64,000 nucleotides of DNA from positions 144,158 to 208,157 of the forward strand of contig QKWP01000486.1 of assembly GCA_003550325.1 (NCBI GenBank). The letters run 5' to 3'. Shown here one piece after another: positions 44,576 through 57,390 of this stretch; the stretch's first letter is position 1, and every line of letters begins with the position of its first letter. The notes under the pieces are model-generated. The model searched no databases. It was not told the origin of the DNA and was given only the letters and a program-made list of their open reading frames with translations. The translations under genes and the position numbers were made by a program. Source of the DNA: Gigaspora rosea. Its lineage: Eukaryota; Glomeromycota; Glomeromycetes; Diversisporales; Gigasporaceae.

Positions 44576-45909
44576 GCTACAATTTTTTGCTTAAAAAAAC
44601 TAAGATTCTTGATGAATTTTAGGGTTTAAAAATATGCTTAAAATAAGATGCTTGATGAATTGTAGATATTAAAAGCTGAGTGACTTATTCTCGGTTGCTA
44701 TAGTATATAATGATAATACAGTATATGGATAAAATTATTTAAATTGTTTTAAAACAAACAGTATTATAGAAATGATATAAAATTTTTGAAATGTTCCTTA
44801 CATAACAATAGTTTTTTGAGCATATAACAATATTTTTTAAATTTTCATTTTTTGCAATAGAAACTTTAATATAAAAAATAAAAAAGTATTTATGATTTAG
44901 TTTCAAAATGAATTTAAATTTTAATTTCAAATTTTAGAAATTACTAATTGACATTTTTAAGTATTTATTTAAAAATTGGGTTATGAATTATTTCTTAGAA
45001 ATTACATCAAGTTATTATAATTGTGACATAAAAAAAATTAAAATTTTACCGTAATTTAAAGTCGCGAAGTAACGCCCATGAACATTGTTTCGGAAATTCT
45101 GAAATTGCATCTCTTAAAAACATCATATTTTTGTTAAATGCGTATATAACGGTTAGCGAATTTGATGTACGGTAAATTAGGGTCAAGATTTTGACCCTTC
45201 TTTTCAAACTAACACGTCAGTGGATAAAATAATGCATAGGTTAAACTTATTACTTTAATTCTAAGTATTACATATCACTCTCGTTATAGTGAAATCACTT
45301 GTTTCTGTAGTTGAGAAGAAAAGCTTCATTATAGCTTACATCGAGAGAATACTATACTATATACTTCATTATATGGAACTGAAGGTTAATAATTTTATTA
45401 TATCGACCTTCATTTTCACTACATCGAGAGTTCAAGTTAGTTTTATATATTTTTGTTTATCTTTTTATTAATATAAACAAAAAAAACTATTATTGTATTT
45501 TCTATATTAAAAACAAAAAAAAACTATTATTGTATTTTCTATATTAAAAATTAAGATCAATTTAATAGATTATTAATATTATTATTAATTAACATTTGGA
45601 TAATATTGATATTCGTGAATGTAAATGAACTTTATTTTTTTGTAAACATAAAGACAATATAAAAAATTTAATGAAATTGGTTAATTTTGAATTTTGTGAA
45701 CATAGCAGGTAGTGATAATAAGTTTGTGTGTTTTGTTTTTAACAATCTAAATTTCTAAATTATGTTAAAATAAATTGTTATTTTTTAATCGATGAAATTT
45801 TAGTATCAAATAATTGAAAAATTTTATGATTGACACAAAATATAACATTGATATTATAAACTAAAAAATATAATATTTCTTATTTATTCATTTTGATTGT
45901 TATCAATTT
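44576..45909. other. Convergent intergenic region, kelch to GH92
   Basis: No gene is seen. A 37-bp unit with ACTATTATTGTATTTTCTAT is duplicated in tandem at 45475-45548. The TCGAGAG motif cluster lies at 45280-45435. Confidence 0.5.
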
Positions 45910-48900
45910 TTATTTATTCATATAATCACTCATGCTTGGAGGGACCACCCTATCTTCTATTTCTTTATTATCTTCACCCTCATCAATAACACCCCAACTT
46001 TTACTTGGTTCAGATCCCATCTGTACTTCTATTACTGCGCCTCCAGAAATGTCTTGATGCCTAAACCAGGTTTTTTCCCATTCTTTTTTATTTATTTTAA
46101 CACTTTGAACATATATATTGATGTCTGTCAGATTATGAGTTATAATTGTAAATGTTTTTAATGGTGATGTTGAAAGATATATGGTAACCTTATCGAAGCA
46201 TGGTGAGTTTATTAGATAGATATCGGTTCCTGCTCTATAGTTATAAAAAAAACAAATTACTAGTGTTATTATATATTTTATAATTAAATATATTTTTCTT
46301 AAATATCAATTTCTATTTATGTTAACAAAATGAGATCACTTACAATGGAAATATTCCAATGGCGTTAAAAGCATACCAACTTCCCATTGCTCCAGAATCA
46401 TCATTTCCTATAAAAAAAATTTCATATCATTGTATAAAAATATTTTATTTGATAAAAGTGTAATGATATTTAATACAAATTTGGATAATGACATTCTTTT
46501 CATTTGAGTGCTGCCAATGGAAAATCTGTCATTTGGGATTTCAAGTTTATTTTTTACCAGACTCAATTTATCATTTGTCAAAGATTTTTATCTGGTGCGA
46601 AATATAACTAATGGCCCAATGAAAAGATTTCCATTAACGGCACAATGATCGGTTTAATTTTACAAACCTGGAATCCCATACTGTTCTATTCCAAATTTAG
46701 TTTTCATGATAGTTCTAATCACTTCCACGCTTTTATATTGTTTTCCAATAAAATGGTATAAACACGTATGAAAAAAACTAGGTTCATTTCCTATATTATA
46801 ATAACCTCCTAAAAATGATTTATCAGCAAATGTCTTGTCAAGTCGATCCTCAAAACGTTCTGGGCCACCTGACAATTGTATTAGCCTTTTCACATCTTAT
46901 ATATTAATAGATAATAAAAAGTAAGGTAAATTTCAAAAAAACTATTTTTTTTTTAAAAAAAAACTTTTTATTACGCACCAAAAGGTACATCCAAACTATA
47001 CTCCCATGAGGTGCCTTCATAAAATGAATAAAGATCATATACCAAATTAGAACCAGATGCCCATTCTGTATCGAATGAGCCATTTCTAAATCTCGGTATT
47101 ATGAATCCTTCCACTCCTTTTTATCATAAATTATCAGAGTGTAAGAGTCAAACTTAAATTTATTTTTATAAAAACTTAAATTATAAAAATTGATAAATAT
47201 TCACCATTGTAAGTTATATTTGAACACCAAAGATTTTCCCAACTAGACGCACGATTTTTATATTTAATATAATCATCGATTTTACCCAATCCTTTGAAAA
47301 AAAAAAATTAAATAGATTGAAATATAAAAATATTTAAATAAAATTTATTCGATCAAATATATCATCATTACTAATTAATAATAAATAAAATTAAGGTACC
47401 TTTAGCAACAAGACTAATGCTATAATCATTAGCACTATACTCTAAAGTTCTACTGCTTGGAGAGTTAGTGTATCCAATTTTGCGATCATAAGGGGAAGGA
47501 ATATATCCATATTTTTTATAATCGGTTAAGTATAATCGACCTTGAAACAAACCTTCATCCCATGGATCTATTTCAGCATCTTTAAGTAGGGCTTCATATG
47601 CTATATTCCAGTCTATTTTACCATTTATATCTATTTCTTTTAAGTATGTCTCAGCCTATTATTAATGAAAAGGTTAAAAAAATACATGTAAATTAAATAA
47701 GATTATTATTTGAAGCATAGCGAAGAACATTATTTCTATTCCAAAATCATACAATGTCCCATTGTTAGCATGCTTTGGATACTTGTCAGATTATAATAAT
47801 TAGTTTACTTACAATAACCATATCAGCATTAGATCCACCTTGCGTAATCCCATTCCATGAACCACTTCTGCCATCAGGCATATAACCTACATTCTCATAT
47901 ATGTCAATTAATGATTTAGCAATATCTACAGCACGTTGCGATTGAAAAAGTGTAAATAGTGGGTTTGTTGTCCTATATATTAATGTATTTATTCATTAAA
48001 TTTATGCTTATCCAAAGTAAATAAGTTTAATAATAAAGTAATTTGAAATTACCTGAACGTATCCCACTATTGATCAAGTTGAAAAATTAACATTATTCTA
48101 CAATTTTTAAAATTTTTTTAAAAAAAAAAAAAACGAAAATGAAATTAAGCATACCAAAGTATAAAAATCTTCATAATATGGTACAAGTTTTCCATTATTA
48201 TCAAATGATTTCCATAATGGATTTTCACCGGTTCTGAATATACACAATAAATTACATTAATTATTATTTAACAATGTTCATGTTAATAATAATTAACAAA
48301 CCTGTCACTTGGAATTATCATAGTTCGATATAAACTACTATAAAATGTCTTTGTAAGAATCTTATCATCACTTTCAACCCTAATTTTTCCCAATTCATTA
48401 TCCCAAGCATCAACAGCCTTTTGTTTTACAATATCAAAATCCCAATCAGGTATCTCACTTTCAGCATTATCACAAGCTTGATCAACTGAAATAAATGAAA
48501 TTCCAACTTTTGAAATAATTATAGGATTTTTGGTAGTATCAAAAGTTAGAATTGCACCAATTTTATCACCGGAAGTTCCAACACAAGATGTTGTATCTTC
48601 ATCTATTCTATCGTTCCACCAAGTTGCCTGCTCAGTAGCATTGACATTAAATTGAGAACAGAAATAAACTTTGTAAAGACCATTACTATTCCAACCACCT
48701 CTATATTGACCTACTCCTTTTATTTGATTGAGGGAAAGAGAGATTATCGCACCTTCTTCGAAAGTGGCACTAATATCATGCATGATAAGATTAATATATA
48801 TGATAAAACATGAAATCAATATAAGAGTAGTAGTTAATTCAATAGCTACATATATCCCCAACCGTGAGAAAGAATATGAGATAAATCAAGGATAACTTTT

Positions 48901-50287
48901 GCATAATTTTCAGTCGAGGGGAAAGTATAACGATGAAGACCAACTCTATGACTTGCAGTTAATTCAACTGTAATATTATAACGTTTTAATCCAAATTTTG
49001 AATAACCAACTTCAAAATGTTCAAATGATCTTTCTGAAAAATAGTCATTTATACTAATTTTGTTTTGTGGCCAATCCACTACTGGAAATTGACTTATCAC
49101 GCCATATTTTGGTTCACCTAATTATTTGGATAATGGTGGCCAATAAGTTTCGCGTAGTTTGATGTTATAATTAGAATATTGTTAAATTATTACCTCCTGT
49201 TCCACTAACATGTAGGTCTAAATAAAAAATTCAAGCTTTCAATATATAAGTAAAAACTAAACATATTAAGTAATTTATTTATCAAATACTAACGAGATAT
49301 TCCAGTAATACGTCCATTAACTGTGTACCTGAAAATTATATTTATGATACATAATTTAATATGTAGTTTTATTTCCAGCAATTAGATTTAGGGCTTATAA
49401 TTAAAGAGCATATTCAGGCTTTAGAAGCTTTATATTTAAATAAAACCCCCAGACTTCAGCATCATCCTGACATTAATTATACAATTTAAAGTTCTTTTTT
49501 TAAAAAGTAAAATAGTCATGTAAAAAGCTTTATTAGAGTTATAAGTAGATATGTTGGTGAAATTAAATTCATTAATATTACCAACTTAACATTTCATCAA
49601 TAGTGATGAAATTATCTCATCACCCTAGTTTTAATTTTATCAACATTTTAACTATAAAACTCCATTTGTAGATCAACTACTCGTTTATTTAAAATTGATT
49701 AACTGTTTCTGCATATTTTTTTTCCTATAGTTTAATAAAACTTTCTATCTATCGCCTTATCTATTATCATACTTTGTTTAAAATATTACCTTTAAACTGT
49801 ATAATTAAAGTCAAAAGTTTTCTTCCTATGAAAAAAAATGTTTATTCTTACCCTGCGTTAGAATTTTGCTCTCCCGTATCAAAACCTACTTTAACAACTC
49901 CAAAAGGGAGACAGGGACCGGGAAATACATGTCCGTCTATTATGATTAAAATTAGTTGATTGAATTTTAATGAAATTATTTAAAATTTTAAACCTAATTC
50001 TAACCGTTAGCAGTTCCAATAAGAGGATCAACGAATCCAGTAACATTAATACGGTCAATTTGTTCTTTAAATGATATAATTTCAGTTAAATTTTACATCT
50101 TAGATAGTAAAATTTGTAAAATAATCATATTAAATTTTTTAGATTTAATTTTACCATCTATGCCATCTACTTTAGCTTCTTGTGATATGAAGAAAGGTTT
50201 TCTGCCAGCAGGAATAGAGTAAACTATTACTAGGAACAAAATTGATAAGAAAAATGAAAGTATAAAAATTTTTATTCTCTTTTCCAT
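45910..50287 (-). CDS. Glycoside hydrolase family 92 (alpha-mannosidase), 16 exons, 807 aa
   Basis: Exons on the minus strand: 50287-50155, 50064-50005, 49936-49852, 49328-49294, 49217-49194, 49117-48850, 48769-48302, 48233-48155, 48066-48053, 47972-47813, 47655-47400, 47291-47205, 47116-46979, 46895-46668, 46407-46344 and 46234-45910. Every junction is GT-AG, and the 2424-nt frame stays open. The start gives a hydrophobic signal or anchor (FILSFFLSILFLVIVYSIPA). GH92 signatures follow: FVDPLIGTAN, GHVFPGPCLPFGVVKVGFDT, ISHLHVSGTGGEPKYG, and near the end GNDDSGAMGSWYAFNAIG. The N-terminal beta-sandwich and C-terminal catalytic part are both present at normal family length. GH92 enzymes are calcium-dependent exo-alpha-mannosidases. 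The secreted form probably trims mannans or N-glycans. Exon 9 is only 14 nt. The donor at exon 6 is the least certain junction. Confidence 0.9.
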
Positions 50288-50692
50288 AATTTTATTAAAA
50301 ATAATTCAAAGAAACGAACTTTTGTAAATCAATTGAAAACAATAGAATATTTATTATGAATTCCGTGTGATTTTCAAGATACAAGGATTTTACGTGTTCT
50401 TACCTAATTGTAACAAGATAATCAGTAACAATATCAAATTTGTGATTGAGGCATCGATCTGCGTGGCCGGATAATTTATTGGTGATTATCTGGTTGATCG
50501 TCATTCTGATATTCTTTAACTATTCTGATTTTTGATATTAATCTCCGTTGTTTCATATTTATGTAGGCTTTTCCGAATTTTCTCAAATATGGTTGTACAT
50601 TTCTTTTACCGTACAGTTTAACAAGAAATACGTCGGGCAAATGCAGTGAGCTATGTGTGAAATATAATTAATTTTTGTGTATTGTCACGGGA
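50288..50692. promoter_or_regulatory. GH92 upstream region
   Basis: About 405 bp separate the GH92 start from a solo LTR. No clear TATA box can be fixed in such AT-rich DNA. The region is the likely promoter by position only. Confidence 0.3.
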
Positions 50693-51039
50693 TCTACGAA
50701 ATTGGGCACAGTAAACTCATGATAGTAGGAGTAAACGCCACTGAGCCCCTATTTTAGAATTAGTTCCTTAAATTCTTTTAATTTAATCACTCCTAACCCC
50801 GTGAATTCCTTTAAGTTATAAAAGCACTGGGATTTCGCTCATGTAAAAGGACATCCTACGGGATTCCTATAATTAAATTACCTTTAATAAATTTCCCTTA
50901 AAAAATCGTTTTAATAAATTAATTAAATAAAATTAATACCAAATCATCAAGGTCACGCCTCTGGCGAATTACCTTCTAAAATAAAACCTATATATAATTT
51001 CGTGCATAAATTATTAAACGTACGATTCACCCCGTAACA
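50693..51039. mobile_element. Solo LTR upstream of the GH92 gene
   Basis: The 347-bp segment begins TGTCACGGGATCTACG and ends CACCCCGTAACA, the TG...CA ends with imperfect inverted TGTYACGGG. It is flanked by GTAT on both sides (50689-50692, 51040-51043). There is no adjacent gag or pol, so it is the recombination remnant of an LTR retrotransposon. Confidence 0.85.
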
Positions 51040-51043
51040 GTAT

Positions 51044-51842
51044 CAAAATATTAGGATAGAATTCAGTCTAGGTAGTTCTATAGCAAATTAAGCTTTTTTT
51101 TTTGTAACTACTTAATGCGGTGGATGTATTCTTGTAAATTAAAAATTTTTCTCATGTTTGCTAAAAAATTATTTTACTCAAGCTTATTCATCAAAAGTAA
51201 CAAAGTTGGGCATTTTTAAAACCCTTATGTAAAGATTCTTTATTATTTTTTTAATTCTTATAATTTCACCACATCACCAGCAATAACTTTACTGTATTAG
51301 CTAATTATGAGTTAGATTGTATTAAAATTGTTATAATTTTTATTTGATTTACTGTATAACATTCTATCATGACACAATATGTGTTAAGTTAGGTTGTATT
51401 ACTAATGCAGTGAAATATTAATTAAGTCACTATTTCTATCATAACTCATTGTAAAAAATTTGTTACAATCCAGGGCACAAAATTTTCCGGAGATGTAATC
51501 GGCTTTTTTTTGGCAATGTTTTCTGAATTATGCAGTACAGTCATGATTTTTATCAGCATATAGTTGAGTCAGTTCGTGATTTCTGTCATGATTCACCATA
51601 CAGGCTATTGCAATAACACGGCATGTAGTTGTCAGTTTGCATTAGAATTAACAGTCATGATGTAATGAATTAATAGTCGTACTTCTATTCATGATTTACT
51701 GTTATAATAGCTGTTGGATACATAAGTGTTAAAGCAGCTTTTGTCTCGAATCATCTATTACCTGTGGTTATGATGTAATTTGGCTATAAGTATATATATA
51801 AGATCAGTATTGTTATTGTTAATTAATTATTAAGCCAAGGTA
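51044..51842. other. AT-rich stretch, nothing identified
   Basis: Repeated phrases such as TCATGATTTACTGT and CATAACTCATTGTA suggest a decayed repeat, but no unit could be fixed. Confidence 0.45.
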
Positions 51843-52184
51843 CAGTGACCTAGTGATACTGGCTTACCTCGGCTCATCAGCCGGACGGGCGGGTCAACCC
51901 TTGACCCATATCCTTGCAGGTCAGCCCGGTCGGGATATAGTTAAATTTTTTCTTCTGATAGAATTTCATTGTATAACTTATAATTAATAGTTAAATCACA
52001 CGTAGAACATTCTCAGGTTAGTGCTTGCAGTCGATAATTATCTATCCATCCAAAATCGAATAGTCGATTTTTCTAGTCGATATTTATAAATTCAACTAGT
52101 CAATTAGGAGTTCTGGTTGCATGTTCTTTTCGCTGATTAAAGCACTGATTATCGATTATAAGTTGATAAACCACCGTCATACAT

Positions 52185-52539
52185 AACCGCACCAGGGGTC
52201 TAGACACTTTTGCAGTAACGTGACGTGGCGCATGAGAATTAACCAATCGGAGAACGTAAATTTTGATCGTCCCGGATCAGTCCGACATCAAAACAAAACA
52301 CGTGTACAAGAAGAAAAAAAGAGAAAAGAGCGAAAATACTCGAAAACTAGCGTTTAAATCGGCCTTAAAAACCACATAAAAATGTCCGGAACGCGATTTT
52401 ACATATATATAGGGACCTTCTAAGGCTATATACACGAACCCTAACCCTAACCTTAACAATAAAGCCAAAAAGTTAATCCGAAGACGCCACACCACGTGAT
52501 GGTCACGTTACTGCAAAAGTGTCTAGACTCCTGGTGGGG
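52185..52539. mobile_element. MULE-type MITE
   Basis: The inverted ends share GTCTAGACACTTTTGCAGTA and then ACGTGAC. They are flanked by the 11-bp direct repeat CCGTCATACAT (52174-52184, 52540-52550). The interior has CGGATCAGTCCGACATCAAA and AACCCTAACCCTAACC, as in the related MITEs at 2478 and 26389. Confidence 0.85.
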
Positions 52540-53084
52540 CCGTCATACATTATCACTTTTATTTCCGACTATGAGAAAACCCGGTTAGGGCTGTTAATCG
52601 GTCCGGTCCGGACCGACGGTCCTTCGGTCCGTCCAGGGACCGGACCGGTCCAGTCCTTTTTAGGACGGACCGAAAGGACCGTCGGTCCAAATAGTAAATA
52701 TCAAATAAACTAAATATTATCTTGATAATAATAATACGCATTTTGAAACAACTATAAATGTTGTTTTTGGTTAAAATTCAATTACAAACCCCTTAGTTTG
52801 TTAAAAAACGCCTATGGGCATTATTTTGGAACACAAGTTTGAAACAAGCTAATAATTAATTTGCATTCGACTAAAATTAACTATTAGCTTGCCTCAAACT
52901 CGTGATCCAAACAACGCCTATTGTAACGAATAATTTTTCCCTTGTCTCTCATTTCCATATTTGTATAATTCTTTAAGTTGTCACATACCTTCCATAATTG
53001 TATCGCCATAGCCATGTTAATCTTACCTTTCTCGTATTAGGCATTATTATGTATTCTCAGTGGCTTTAACCATGTGAATTTCTC

Positions 53085-53468
53085 CTAGTCGTGTTTACGC
53101 GCTTGCATAAACTTGATAGAAGGAGTTGCCTGTGGGGAAGCATGTGAACTCATAATTAGTAGTATAGACATTATGATCTTAGCGTAGGCATCATAAGAAA
53201 TTAGAATGTATATAAAGGGTTGACCTCGCCCTTTGTTCATAATATAGAATGTACCTAATGTATGCTCTCCAAAATCATTTTTAAATAAATCTACATTCCT
53301 TTTATAATAAATGCCTAATAAATCATAAATATCCGTTTCCCATAAATTACTGCCTAATTCATGCGATCTTCTAACGTCAACCATCGGAGTTAAACTCGGG
53401 AAGAAAAGTACCAAGCTCTCCCATACGATGGTGACACTATATGCAAATATAGTATATTGTTCAAATCT
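53085..53468 (-). pseudogene. Captured coding fragment, unknown family
   Basis: An open minus frame from 53468 (FEQYTIFAYSVTIVWESL) runs through HELGSNLWETDIYDLLGIYY and NDFGEHTLGTFYIMNKGRGQ to a stop at 53085. Composition is protein-like, with two hydrophobic stretches. A further open piece (INMAMAIQLWKVCDNLKNY) follows at about 53000. I recognise no family. Its place inside a hAT-type element suggests capture of host exons. Confidence 0.4.
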
Positions 53469-54428
53469 GAAATAAGTGTAAGTAATGAATATACCATGAT
53501 TGTCAAATTATAGATTATCAGTTTTTTCAATATCAGTACACATTGGATTTATGCATAATGTGGATCATCTGGATTTAAAGATTACAACGCCAAAATATCG
53601 CATACTAAATTTGGCTAATTTATTTTGAAAATCAAATTTGCATACTTTCTATTAAGCATATTAGATAATTAATTATTGTGAAACTTAATGAAAAAAATGA
53701 TTGTTGTATTGTGATGTTAAGATAGTAATACTATTAAATTAAAAAAATTTAATCATACTGATTGCTTTAATTTTTTCATATATTAAGACAATCCTTGTCT
53801 TGAATCAGTACAAGATTGAACATTTGGCATGCCCAATTATGATTATATTATTCAATCAAATTATCGAATATTAAGTGGTTAAAGTGACAAAATATCTTTT
53901 AACTGATTTTAACTAAGTTATAATGTTCATATTTACGAAGTTAATTAAATGAGTTATTTTGCTATATTAATATACTATATTATTTTCTAATCCATAATTT
54001 ATGTATAACTAAAATTATCAAACGTATTAATATCATACAAGCAAATATTATTAATTTGAAAAGCTTATTGTAATTCTTTATACTGACAAACTTAATTTCA
54101 CCGTTATAGCAAAAAAGTATTATATTGATCATCGGTCCGTCCGGTCTAGCTCTATTCGGTCCTATTTCGGTCCTGGACCGCGTCCGGTCCGGTTTTTACA
54201 GCTGTTTTCATTATTTTTGGGACATCTGGTAAAAAAATTGACCGAATGATTGTTTGGCCGATTCGATAAGTTAATGATTTCGGTGTGATCCATATAAAAT
54301 AATTAATAAAAGCTATTTTTGTATGATAATAATCATTTTACGACAATAATGTGAGTGTGCTTAGTTTGTACGAAAATTTATCGAAAAAACTGTTCATGTC
54401 AACCAATAAACCTTAACAATAAATGTAA

Positions 54429-54680
54429 AAAAGGAATCAATATAAATTAGACTTTTATAACAAATATATTACTCGAACAGGTGCCGCTATTAAAAAAGTT
54501 AAATATGGTCATGAATTTGTCGACTGGTTTAAAAATGAATCTCGGGTTAGGATTCCAAATAACCAAGATATTATTAATATTTGTCGAGAATGCATGAAGA
54601 ATTATGATTTAAACGAGGAAATCAAAGTAAAAAATTTTATATGTTTATTTTCGTCTTCTACAAGACACGAAAATAATTAG
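54429..54680 (+). pseudogene. Captured coding fragment, unknown family
   Basis: An open plus frame reads YKLDFYNKYITRTGAAIKKV, then HEFVDWFKNESRVRIPNN, then DIINICRECMKNYDLNEE, ending at 54680. It has no start codon in a sensible place. Composition is coding-like, but the family is not recognised. Confidence 0.45.
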
Positions 54681-55370
54681 AAATGAATAAATGCTTTCGA
54701 AAATGGATCTTGCCAAAGAATAAGAATCAAAAACTAGTTTAATTTTTTAAAACCGAAATTTTCATCTTCGACAAGAAATGAAAAATAATTAGAAATAAAT
54801 AAATGCCTTCGTTTGAACGAAAATGGATCTTGCTAAAGAATAGGAATTGAAATTTAGGTTATTTTTTTTTAAAAATGAATTTTTCATCTTCGACAAGAAA
54901 CGAAAAATAATTAAGAATAAATAAATGCCTTCGTTTGAACGAAAATTGATCTTGTTAAAGAATAGGAATTGAAGTTTTAAAACAATTTTAAAAAAAAAAC
55001 TAACTTTCGTCGAAAAATAATTAGAAATGAATGAAATGGATCTTGCCAAAGAATAGGAATTGAAATTTTACAAATTTTTTTTAAACCGAATTTCGTCGAA
55101 AAATAATTAGAATGAATAAAGGCTTGTTTGAACGAAAATGGATCTTGCCAAAGAATAAGAATTGAAATTTTTAAAAAAAAATTTTCGTCGAAAAAAAAAT
55201 AATTAGAAATGAATAAAAGCTTGCCAAAGAATAGGAATTAAAATTTATACAATTTTTAAAACCGAATTTTAGTTGAAAAATAATTAAAAATGAATAAAGA
55301 CTTTGCTAGAGCAAAAATAGATCGTGCCAAAGAATAGGAATTGAAATTTTACGACTTACAAGTACATGTC
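54600..55370 (+). repeat. Tandem array, about seven units of 80-120 bp
   Basis: Each unit contains AATAATTAGAAATGAATAAA, often CTTCGTTTGAACGAAAATGG, and GATCTTGCCAAAGAATAGGA. The GATCTTGCC landmarks lie near 54706, 54826, 54948, 55039, 55141, 55220 and 55319. The first unit overlaps the end of the captured plus-strand fragment, so the array may have expanded from its 3' end. Confidence 0.85.
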
Positions 55371-56019
55371 AATATTTAGTCTTTTTATAATATATTAGTC
55401 ACCTTATCTTATTAAATTACGTATTTGATATATCTGTTATTGAATCTTATTATTCCGAAATCTATAACTTATCGAATCGGCCAAACAATCATTCGGTCAA
55501 TTTTTCACCAGATGTCCCAAAAATAATGAAAACAGCTGTAAAAGACCGGGCGGTCTTTTAACCGGGACGGACCGATTAACAGCCCTAAACCAGGTAGATC
55601 ACCGGCCATAAGAGGATCCATCGGACCTTTTTATAACCACATCTTATTTCGCAGATATAGTAGATCTTCTATATATGTGCATCACATACACTCTTCCTAC
55701 TATTTGTAATTTATGTAATATTATATGCTTAATGATGTGTTGATCATTATCGACTAACTAAAGTCGATTTTTTGAGATCATTATCCCAAGCAACTCCATA
55801 GTGCAATTTTTTTAATTTTTTAGTAATCGAAACATTGCACAAGTATTGTGATGTATCTAACTATTTTCATATTGAGAAGATCAAATTATAAGACTATTTT
55901 GCTTTCTTGTTTGACAAAGATTTTTTAATAATATGATCGACCCGGTTGACCGGGTCGATTAATTTTGGCAGCCGGGTCAGCCCGAGAATTTTGCATCGGC
56001 CCATATCACTAGTGTAACC

Positions 56020-57390
56020 TGTCAGGACGACAGTCACTGGTCAAGGTTGGCCTGTCAGAACGATAGCCTAGTTAAACTGAGAATGAAACAAACGCAAAAA
56101 CAATGAAAAAAAAAAGAAAAAAAATAAAAAAAGGGGGAAAGTTGCGAAACTGCTGCTTAGGTTGCTTGAAAGTGTTTAAAATAAGTTATTCCGGTTTATG
56201 AACATTTTAATGCTAATTTGTTCGCGTAAATTTAGTACGTGACTATAGATAACATGTTGTTAATTTTGCAACAATGAGTAGAGCTCTAGATTATGTTAAA
56301 CTCTGCTTATAGAGAGAATCATATGATTTTTTTTACAACTTTAAATCAATAAATAATAACATTTAAGCCTCCAATAAAGTGACAAATTATACATGAGAAT
56401 TGCTATGTTAAATATTTCAACTAATAACATTCAAACCTCCAATAAAGTGATAAATTATACATGAGAATTGTTATGTTAAATATTTTAACTATTAGGATAG
56501 CTGCGCGACATTACGATCATGTATCACATGTAAAAAAATAATGTCGCGTTACGCCATTAGTCAAATTTAACAATCATATGAATGCTCGAAAATGGCGCAA
56601 TAGTAATAGGAATGCATAACGATCAACATTTGAAAACGTCCTTGCTTTATTAATAATGGCATGTGACAATGAATCATCATGTTAGAAATTGAAAATCACA
56701 ATATGAACAAACGAAAATCATTATCTATTAAAAATAAGATTTTTTTAAAAAAATCAGCATAAACAACATCAAAAAGTGGTAATGCCAAGAAATCAAAATA
56801 AATTTACATAGTAACATGCATTATTTAGCGTTATTTCTCAATTTCTCTCTGCTTATATTTTCGCCGATTTAGGAATATCTTAGGTCAATTCTTAATTCGC
56901 AATTTACGCAAATTTATATATACATATTTTTAATTTCTTTATATAAAATTTTATGAAAATTTTTATCACTTTTTATTTATGCAAATGAACATTTACGATA
57001 TAAGTAATATTATTAATGGTCATATAATTTTTTATCACTTTGGTCATTTAATTTTATCTTTTTAATTTTTCAATTTAGAAATAATGCAAATACGTTGTTT
57101 CAAAATTTAAGAATGACTTATGTAGGTCAATTTGACATCGTGACACAGAATAAAAGGAAAAAAGAGATAACCATAATACCTTCTAAAACAGGAAAAAATA
57201 TAGGGTTGAACGGAACCATCCCTCCACATTTCATGTGATCGTACTGGTATAACATTCAAACCTCCAATAAAGTGATAAATTACGCATAAGAATTGTTATG
57301 CTAAATATTTAACTAATAAATGTTTTTCTGTTCAGACTAAATAAAATGAATAAATAGGTTTTAAGTCCGGACAACGAAGTCGTACGTGAC
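56020..57390. repeat. AT-rich stretch with a 70-bp repeat
   Basis: The unit AACATTCAAACCTCCAATAA through ATTGTTATGTTAAATATT occurs in tandem at 56351-56418 and 56419-56488, and again at 57251-57318. A TGTCGCG/CGCGACA inverted pair lies at 56510-56555. No gene is seen. Confidence 0.6.

Larger units (their letters stand above)
52586..55587. mobile_element. hAT-type element, 3.0 kb, with captured sequence
   Basis: The ends TAGGGCTGTTAATCGGTCC are inverted at both borders and followed by GGTCC/GGACC clusters. The flanks AACCCGGT (52578-52585) and AACCAGGT (55588-55595) match at seven of eight bases. An internal inverted pair (54190-54270 against 55465-55545) contains CAGCTGTTTTCATTATTTTT. No transposase is recognised. 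Coding fragments (53085-53468 minus, 54429-54680 plus) and a tandem array lie within. Confidence 0.85.
51851..56011. mobile_element. Outer degraded hAT-like element containing two insertions
   Basis: The ends TAGTGATACTGG and the inverted TAGTGATATGGG each sit beside GC-rich GGGTCAAC/GACCCGG clusters (51880-51930, 55935-55990). The flanks CAGTGACC and GTGTAACC match at only five of eight bases, as for an old insertion. Inside are a MITE (52185-52539) and a 3.0-kb hAT-type element (52586-55587); removing them leaves about 0.8 kb. Confidence 0.6.

Noticed and set aside
54789..55049. Phe/Lys-rich minus-strand ORF
   Set aside because: It is the reverse reading of the 80-120 bp tandem array.
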